From: Triplophysa rosa
Taxonomy: Eukaryota; Chordata; Actinopteri; Cypriniformes; Nemacheilidae
DNA length: 64,000 nt
Assembly: GCF_024868665.1 (NCBI RefSeq)
Contig: NC_079890.1
Location: 1,160,391-1,224,390, forward strand
Direction of reading: 5' to 3'
The notes below the pieces were generated by a model. That model was not told the origin of the DNA and ran no database searches. It was given only the letters and a program-made list of their open reading frames with translations. Shown here in pieces: positions 56,300-64,000 of this stretch; position 1 is the stretch's first letter, and each line of letters starts with the position of its first letter. The position numbers and the translations under genes were made by a program.

Positions 56300-59200
56300 T
56301 AATTTTCATTCAATTCACGTTATTTAACATGAATTAGTTATCATAAGCCTGTTCAGATATCTGGCTAACGTGATGGCCAGGCTAACGTGTGCTAGTTAAC
56401 TTTTCTGATTAGCCAATGTGCAGATATTTAACAACACCAATGATTTTCCCTCCGAATTAATTCAACACATAATACTGAAATGGTTAATAACGGTTTCTGG
56501 TATAGCCTAAGTGGCGGCCGAATATTTCCTAGGTAAATTAGTGTTACACCGGTGGAGGGATTTTTTTTGGACCACATTAGGCTAATTAATGGCAGGTTAC
56601 AGAGGAGCCTTCAGGATTACTCACATCTTCAAAAGCACCGTGCATTTTGTTGAACTTGAGATTTGCTTTGATTTAATTACCTCAAAATTCTAACCGTTCA
56701 CTTTTTTTTAAATACCTTTACTTTTACTTTTACTTTTAGTACTTAAGTACATTTTATATCAGACAATTACTTTTGATACTTAAGTATACTAAATGTCAGG
56801 TACTTTAAGACTTTTACTCAAGTAATATTTTAAAGGGTGACTTTAACTTCTACCAAAGTCATTTTTTGGTGAGATACTTGTACTTTTACTCAAGTATTGC
56901 TTTCAAGTACTTTATACAAGACTGTGTATTACTAGAATTGTATTGCGTTCAAGGTTTTATTGAACCTTCCGACAAGATCTGACGCCGTTGCTTATTTTAA
57001 CATCAAATTTAAATAAAAAAGGAATTAAGAAAGCTAAACCCTCACCGGGAACATATTGGTAAAAGCTCGAAATCAAATCAAAAATGTTGACACAGGTCAT
57101 GTGTTGGCAACTCGACCAACAGGATTAACCAGATGTCATGACGAAACAAATCATCACAGCTCTGTAGACCACGCCGGATGACGTAAAAAACGCTGGTCCG
57201 GAAAAAATAAATATAACCAACAGAATATTATAATATTAAAAAAAACTACTTATAAATAAATCAATAAAAATTGGAACCTTGTACCGCGATATACCGTGGC
57301 ACGTTATAGATCAGTGAGAAACAGCCGTATCGCGGTATCACTGAACGGCCGTTGATCTGTTTCAGCCGCTGTGGGGATTATTACAACAGCGTCGATTGTT
57401 CTGTGGTCAAACAGTCCTGTGTCTCCTCTGATTAAACAGCAAAACCTTTGCCATCCCATCAGCCACCTGCCCGTCTCATCACGCTGACCTCTCACCTGTG
57501 CACCTGTGCTGTCTCTTTGAAGGGAATAGTTGTTCATAGAGCTTAATTGATGTGGATTTATTTTGCCGGCCGTATTAGCAGTATGCAGTTTTCACACTGA
57601 ATAGAGTTTGCAAAGTCTCGCCATCTGTTTTGTGTCCGTGCTGAAAATACGGCGGAAATGTGGCGTGAATCTGTCTGTAAACTCAAGGTTTTGCAATAGG
57701 CTCGGCTTTGGTGAATCAGCAGAAAATAACGGTGCAAACGACTCAAGCCGTGGCTTGAAGAAAGACACCTGTCACAAGTGTTTTCTGTTTAGTCAGTCTG
57801 AATGAATCCAGACGACCGCTTTGGGGTTTGAATTCGGGCTAAATGAATTGCGATTTGGACGTAAATGTGATTTTTCACGCCAGTCGAGTTTGTAATGATT
57901 CCCAGTAGATCATTTCCAGTAAGACTTGTGTAATTAATGGTGGTTAGGAAAGGAAAATGTCGATGTGGCAATCCCGTCTGTATAGAGTCGCAGCTGTTAC
58001 GCAGCACAAACGTCGTCGGTTTGATATTTGAACGCGAGTTTGACGTTGCGTTTACACACCACGGGTTCAGGATGTGTTAAACACGTCTGACTCTCTTCCA
58101 ATCGTGTCAGATCTGCAGACTTGGGCGTTTGTGCGCTGAATCAAACCGGCACATATTCATGGTTTCAATTAGACCTTTTTATTACACACAGAGCCGGTAC
58201 GTGCGCAAGCATTGTGGGATTTAGAGTTCATCTTTCTTCTGTGTTTCAATAGAGAATGTCAACTTTAGCAGCGTAATCCTCCAGCGCCTCACAAAATACA
58301 ACAAGTCTGAAAGGTTTGTGTACTTTTCTGCTTGGAAATATTACGGTTATGGCATACAGTAAAATAAAAAAGACACTTTCAAGTAAATAGCAAAGACACA
58401 ATTTATATTAGTATGTAAATATTATTTTGGTCTTGCAAGTGGGCTATGAGGATTAGCATTACATTTACAAATCTTACTTCATCTTACTTGTGCTTTCTAA
58501 ATCTCGGAGGACTTGTTTTAGACAACACATAAGCTGTTACCATTATGAGGGCATTCTCAGTTTTCCTCTTCACAAACAGCTGGTACGAGCACAAAATAAC
58601 CAAAGCATTCCTTAAAACTATTTTTACCATAAGCGGCACTATTTTCAACTGGACGCCCGCCTTAAAATGCAGCACACATGATGTGAGATTCAACACAACG
58701 GCCAAAGATCTGACAGCGAATTCAACAATGACTGTTTGTCTACCTGAAGTAATTGTCTAAAATAGGTACGAAAGAAAATATTTACAATGGCAAGGGTTCA
58801 CTGTTGAGCGTGTACCGAAACTGAGCCTGAGGCTGCGACTAAAATGAAAACGGAGGTTTTTGCCACCCTTTCACAATGGAATATATGAGAGCTGGAAAGT
58901 GACAGCGCTATAATCATCCAGCTTTGTCCAGCTTGCAGCTATATAAACAAATCTTCCATTTGTGGTGGTCTTCTCTCGGTTTACATTTAGACTTTATAAA
59001 CTTAGCGCTTGAGGCTTTCCAAAAAAAATGTAACTCCAAAAGCTCGGTTGTGGGAGTGAAGTCAGAGACGCACTTAAACCGATTATATGCAATTGGGACT
59101 CTTTTCTAAACTGCATTTCCCTCTTTGTTTCGCTTGAATCATTTCAGTTCTCCCAGCAGCAGTTTCTGTCCCCGTCCTCCTCCTCTTTTCCATGGGCGGC

Positions 59201-61791
59201 ACCTCTCAAACTACACCAACAGAGCTTCAGTGTGTGCCACAGCTTTCCTCTACCCTGTTATTAGTGCTCTCAATAAAAGAGCAGACGGACCGTATCAGAA
59301 CTCACTTTAGCATCGAAATCCTGCTTCAAAGTTTCATCGGAGTTTTCTCTGTAAGCTGTTTGGTCGATACAATGTGGTACATTTTCAATAACATGTTTGT
59401 GACGAATGTATGCTAATTTTGTTTGCGCCATTCAGAGTTGACTCCTTTTTTCCAAGCCGATAACTTTGTTATTCATTCACCTTCGGATTTACAGTTTGGC
59501 AGACTGCTTACTGTCAAACACGCCAACATTACACACGGCAAGACATGCCATTTTCATGATCTCATGTTATGTACTCTTTAAACTATTCTTTTCCGTGTTG
59601 TCAGTTGTCATAGTTGAATGACTGAATTGAAGGAATATACAATTTTTCAATGTTATAATTTTCAATATTTATTTTGCCTCGTCCATCATGAACTGCATTT
59701 TGGGGTCGCTTTCTTCATAGAGGATACATGTAATGATTTCTTAGAACGTGTGCTGCCTAAAATATTCCCTTAGGAGGCAACACACTGGGAAGAATAGTCA
59801 CAGTGGATGACGCCCTTTAGCCATACATGTTCCTTATTGCTTTAGTTTGTAAGACGGTAGGAATTTGTAAATTATTACCAAAGAGACAAAACCTGATATT
59901 GCTTCTGCTGTTGTAAGTGTCTTTTAGCTAACGTTGTTCGATTGGTCTCGGTAAGGTTCCGATTGATGGTGTGTGTCTGTCGCAAACACTTCCGAGGAAC
60001 AACAACAAAAGGTTAATGCGTCATATATTACACTCGCGGGTGTTCTGTGGGTTTATGGGTATCTTTCTCACCCTGTTTGTCGAAGGCATTTAAGAGCCAG
60101 AGAGGACAAAGGGGATTTCTGGTTATTGAATAACTCGTCTTTGTATATTGGGCGTATGGGTTTTAAAATTCTCCGTCACACATTCGCAAGTGTGTAATAT
60201 AGCTTGAGCCTCCGAAGGCTCGAATGCGGTGGAGTTTATTGCAAAGGCTAACTTCTAAAGTTGAAAGACCTTCATTCACTAGTTCTGAAGATTTATGACG
60301 CCCTGTTTACACTCACAATCTGGTTTTAAGTGGTTTTCATCTTCCTCATTTCACATGAAACCAGTCATGCCACCTAACAACCAAACCTGAAGTGAAACTT
60401 GGGCTTTAGGACTCTTCAGTTGGTGGCCAGTAGTGAATGTTCTTAGTTTGATCGCGTCGATCCCCGAGCGAACACGCCTCAGGCTAAAATCCAGGTCTGG
60501 ATATTCAAGAAGCTCGAGAGAAGCGTGAGGGAGTCATAAATTATAGTGGATGCGTTGCGTTTATTGCGTTTCGCTTCAGCCCGCCATGAAATGAGGAATG
60601 TAATGTACCTTTGTGCAGTGTGATATCATTTCCGGAGCCGGCTCTCTTTGTGTATTAACATGAATGATAGGCCTGTAAGGTTTACGTCTTTTTCCTCATG
60701 GTCAGGTACACCGGTTCATCATTTGCTGTCAGATTACACATGTTTGAGGAATCATTTCAGACCTCGCTGACTAACAAGCTCCTTTTCGTGATGTCTTGAT
60801 AACATTCGCTTGAGATTTGAAGGAATAGCTCATTAAAAAATAGAAATTTTGTCGTCATTAGTGTGACACTTTTTCTTTCATCAAGAACACAGAAGCTGAG
60901 ACATTGTGCTCAACATCAAGATAGATTAGGAGTTTTTTTGAGGCTATCTGATTTCTTTGTGTGAGGATCAGATCGACATTTTGTTCAGTTATTTGGATGT
61001 CTTTCTCCTGTGAAAGGATTTAAACTACACGCCAAAGCTTTATACCAGTTCTGGCAGGCCATGTTAGTCAACTTGTCAGCTAATCAGTGTCAACCAACAG
61101 TGAAACAACATACCTGACTATGTCCCATTTAAAGTTGCCTTCTTATAGCTCTTCTACAGCATTTTAATCATGCCACGCTAAAAACCCACCTCCATCCCCA
61201 ACTCCTCCTCATCCGACCGCATCCATCAGCTAACCTTTTCCTTTCTGACAGGTTTGTCCTTTTAGTATATTCATTTTGCATATCACTGCTGATATGGATA
61301 TCCCTGTTTTGAACATTGTTCTGGTTCCCTGCGTGGGGGATATTATTATTATTAGTGCAAGGCTGCATGGACAGGCGGAGAGTTTGTCCAGAACAGTTTC
61401 ATCCCGCCAACCTTAAATATCGCTATTGTTTAAATCTTTGACGGTAGTGGTCCTGACAGAACTGTTATTTATGAGAAAAATCGGCCTGTGTGACTTATTT
61501 TTATCCTTTAAGAATTGATCAAAAAGATACTGTTATATTGGTTGACTGGCATGTTGGTTTTAATCAGAATTTAGATGGATCAATATTTATATACAGTATG
61601 TTGGGTTTGTAGATTGACGCAGCGCTGTTGTTTGTTGTAGAGCAGCTCTTACTAGGATGTGTATCCCAACGGCATCATTTGATTTGGATGGAAGCCACTT
61701 CAAATAAAGAGATGAGAGGGTTTGATGCGAGATTTAGCATGCGCACCTCTGCAGAGCTGTGTTCTTGAAACCTGTCAGGATTCAGATCAGT

Positions 61792-62022
61792 CTTAAAGGG
61801 ACAGTTCACCCTGTGTAAATTCCTGTTCTGTTGAACACACAGAAAGATATTTGGAAGAATGTTGCTAATCGTTTTGGGGCACTGTTGACTACCATAACGG
61901 TAATCAATGGTGCCACGTTCTTCAACATATCATCTTGTGTGTTTAACAGAACGAAGACATGTTTACAGATTTGGATCAACTTGAAGGTAAAGAAATGATT
62001 TTGGGGTGAATTATCCCTTTAA
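61792..62022. mobile_element. Angel-like element, 231 bp
   Basis: TTAAAGGGACAGTTCACCC and GGGGTGAATTATCCCTTTAA termini with mirrored AACACACAGAAAGATATTTG and TTGTGTGTTTAACAG arms; slightly shortened left arm. Confidence 0.85.
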
Positions 62023-62559
62023 CACTGTTCAGTAGCTGCCGCTACCGAGATTTCATTGTGTCTCAAGATAGTGGCACTTTGAAACATGACATCCATCAGA
62101 TTTTTTCAATGAGTTGAAAGTGGATGTGATCGAAGTTGACATATTTACTTAATGCGCTATTAATATTCCATTTCCAATGTTTTGTACGCATTCCACTTAA
62201 AAGAAAACTAAATCTTCATCATCTTTTATCATTGCAAGATGGTGACGACTCACCAGATGAAATAAAATGCTTTGTTCTCTGTACTGAAGGCATCATAAAG
62301 CACAGAGCTTTGCTGCCGTACTGCTTCTCGTTGTTTTGATATGGCTCTGACGATTTATACCGCCGCTTTGAAATCCACTCCAGGCACCAGTTTACTTTCT
62401 TTCTGTGTGTTTTCCCACTCCTGACGAATTCAGTCACCACCGGCCAGGTAGCTACCGTTCCTTTTTCTTCCTGTCCGGCTTGCGGTTCAATTTCAGCCTT
62501 TGTGTTTAATATGGCATTTCCTCTATTCTCTCTCGACCGGTCAGACTTTCCAAAGTTGT

Positions 62560-62830
62560 GCCTTTTATTCGTTTTTAATCTCGTCTCCCGTTACTCCCGC
62601 AGTTTATTAGGTTTTGCGGATGTCGCGATTGCCAGGGACAGCAATCTGACTCTGTATTTTTAGGGGTACCGCACCGTCCCACCAAGGTGGTTTGCTTTGT
62701 AACTCAATCGCCTGAAGATAAAAAGCCCGAGTATTCGTTCTGTCGACTGAGAAAATGATAGGCCGTCGCGGTCGTTTTGGAATTGGATTGGGCCGCAGAT
62801 ACAATTTCAGCCGGTACAAAATGAAAAGCC
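62560..62830. other. Low-repeat GC-balanced intronic stretch (possible CNE)
   Basis: No repeat termini. Several balanced, CpG-containing words (GGATGTCGCGATTGCC, GGGTACCGCACCG, GATAGGCCGTCGCGG) in an otherwise AT-rich intron. Inference from composition only. Confidence 0.2.
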
Positions 62831-63252
62831 TCCATCATTGTGAGTAATGTAGAGTAAAAGAGACCAAATCTGCCCGAGCCTGTGACTGAACGCACATCTG
62901 CAGTTTAATGTGTAATGAAAACCTGTATCATAGTATACAGAGTCATTTTATCTCATGACCGAGTTCTTTCAGCTGGAAATTCTGTAAAAACGGTTGAAAT
63001 ATTACATGAAGCATGCAGAAATGTTTCTTTTCAAGTAATTTAGTGAATGAAATGCTTTCCAAATGAAAGGTCTTTTGTTATATTTATTAGAAAATTAGAT
63101 GCGAATTAAAAGTTGTTATTAATAATGAACAAAAGATTTCGTTTTTATCATCCGTTTTAAAATATTGTATTGTATTTAAAAAATTGTATTTAAAATTGGA
63201 TACACCACATTTAAAGCCGTGGTAAAATTGTTCATTTACACATATGGGAATA

Positions 63253-63345
63253 AGGGGTGCCACAATATACCCTCTTTGGCGATAACCGTGATACCAAGAA
63301 CGATGTCTATCAATACCATGATACTACACATATGATAGAGCACTT
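63253..63345. repeat. DNA-transposon-like fragment
   Basis: GGGGTGCCACAATATACC followed by GATAACCGTGATACC and ATCAATACCATGATAC; resembles one end of a hAT-like element, the other end not found. Confidence 0.4.
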
Positions 63346-63833
63346 TTTTAAAGATATTGGGGTTTAATATTGTTATCGTTTCATTATTTTGTCCTTTATA
63401 ACTGACCAGATGCGAGTAGTTGTAAAAATAGTCCTGAGCTGACCATCACCACTCGCCATACAACCAGACCTCTTCACAACTCACAACAGATTTAGATAGT
63501 TACCCTGTTTGAATGTGCTGTCTGAATGGGTTGTCGTGCTCACCGTTATCAGTGTGCGTTCAGGCATCGGGACGTTTGGGTGGAGTGTTTAGAATAGCCC
63601 CGACCAGACCTCGTGAGACCTCTTCTCATTGGCTGCTTATCTTAAGTTTACTATGAAGACAACACTCAAGTTATCTTACCAGATAAGGATTTGATTTAGA
63701 TGTCCTGTCTGTCAAACCTAAATTTGGCTGTAGCGTAACACTGACGGGTTTTATGTCAGGTTGTATTCATCTTTTTGTCTGGGCTCCACCTCCTTCAATT
63801 CTGAGAATCAGATGGTGTAGATTTTAAAGGTCC

Positions 63834-64000
63834 AGTGTATGACATTTAGCGACATCTAGTGGTGAGGTCACGAATCGCAACCAATGGCTCACTCCACTCC
63901 TCTCTTTCGAAGCACTACGGTGGCTGACACAGGACAAAGATGTCGTCACGTTCTTTGCTGAAGGAACGTATTTACGAAACGCGTTCTGTAGAGCAGTTTG
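63834..64000 (+). repeat. Teleost repeat with GGTCCAGTGTATGA start, cut by window end
   Basis: TTAAAGGTCCAGTGTATGAC then TTAGCGACATCTAGTGGTGA and CAACCAATGGCTCACTCC: a wording I know from an abundant fish repeat. It continues past the window. Confidence 0.7.

Larger units (their letters stand above)
55134..56924 (+). mobile_element. hAT-type element (1,791 bp) with perfect 8-bp TSD and a transposase remnant
   Basis: Termini CAGTGTTGTAATGTAACG and CTTTATACAAGACTG, flanked by exact TGTATTAC (55126-55133, 56925-56932). Both ends are rich in ACTTTTACTCAAGTA words. Near the left it keeps a start-like coding block (MSTAKHKEEEVLLVRAC ... LGELRGGDEDNVTHP) that runs into NSSYRIKC. After a 0.57-kb insertion the frame resumes CLPRVTEILALKNSPSNLKK then HIE and a gtaggt donor. 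The CxxC..H motif is that of a BED zinc finger of hAT transposases. The catalytic domain is absent. Confidence 0.9.
25885..64000 (+). other. chsy1: chsy1 intron 2, at least 38 kb (exon 3 beyond the window)
   Basis: After the exon 2 donor no frame resembles the long third exon of CHSY1, and no other gene is recognisable on either strand. Human CHSY1 has three exons with a long second intron, which agrees. Open frames here are under 150 codons and lack family similarity. Stretches where I see no clear element: 26703-28546, 30508-33774, 34956-42392, 42830-46100 (except short Angel pieces), 48914-50261, 50612-52541, 56933-61791 and 62023-63833. Confidence 0.8.

Noticed and set aside
1..64000. CRISPR array, operon-like or bacterial-type gene cluster
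   Set aside because: All real genes are intron-containing vertebrate genes; the only regular short repeats are the minisatellite and microsatellites.

Overview
This window is vertebrate nuclear DNA, almost certainly from a teleost fish of the carp/zebrafish group (Cyprinidae or close). The genes have short, intron-split exons with GT-AG junctions. The intergenic and intronic DNA is AT-rich and crowded with repeats typical of these fish: Angel-like inverted-repeat elements, many non-autonomous hAT elements, TTAA-flanked and Harbinger-like MITEs, an L2-type LINE tail and tRNA-derived SINEs. I cannot name the species.

Four protein-coding genes lie head-to-tail on the + strand: the 3' end of pcsk6 (about 1-7.1 kb), complete snrpa1 (14.64-17.26 kb, 9 exons), complete selenos (17.90-20.10 kb, 6 exons) and the 5' part of chsy1 (exons at 22.4 and 25.4 kb). 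From memory this is the order and relative orientation of human PCSK6-SNRPA1-SELENOS-CHSY1 on 15q26.3, which supports the assignments independently of protein similarity. The products are not one pathway: a secretory proprotein convertase, a U2 snRNP protein, an ER-membrane selenoprotein of the ERAD complex, and a Golgi chondroitin synthase.

Layout: 1-811 is a minisatellite; 812-7089 is pcsk6 introns and its last three exons; 7.1-14.5 kb is intergenic and repeat-rich, with two hAT elements carrying target-site duplications, a 5'-truncated L2 LINE and an L2-tailed SINE; 14.5-20.99 kb is the compact snrpa1-selenos pair; 21.9-22.75 kb is the GC-rich chsy1 promoter and first exon; from 25,885 to the window end I find no coding exon, so at least 38 kb is read as chsy1 intron 2, filled with nested transposons and some low-repeat stretches that may be regulatory.

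The strongest specific observations are: (i) selenos ends in an in-frame TGA selenocysteine codon with a matching type-II SECIS-like structure 550 nt downstream, and an ATF6/XBP1-type TGACGTGG site plus CCAAT box upstream; (ii) snrpa1 intron 7 appears to use a GC-AG splice pair, and intron 1 is an 81-nt, stop-free, frame-preserving intron; (iii) several hAT-type elements whose ends are fixed by exact or near-exact 8-bp duplications, one keeping a BED-zinc-finger transposase remnant broken by another MITE; (iv) an inverted pair of one hAT-like element forming a foldback of about 1.95 kb inside the chsy1 intron; (v) an alternating 42/47-bp higher-order minisatellite. I found no novel multi-gene system. 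The rest of the window is an ordinary, well-conserved vertebrate gene neighbourhood.
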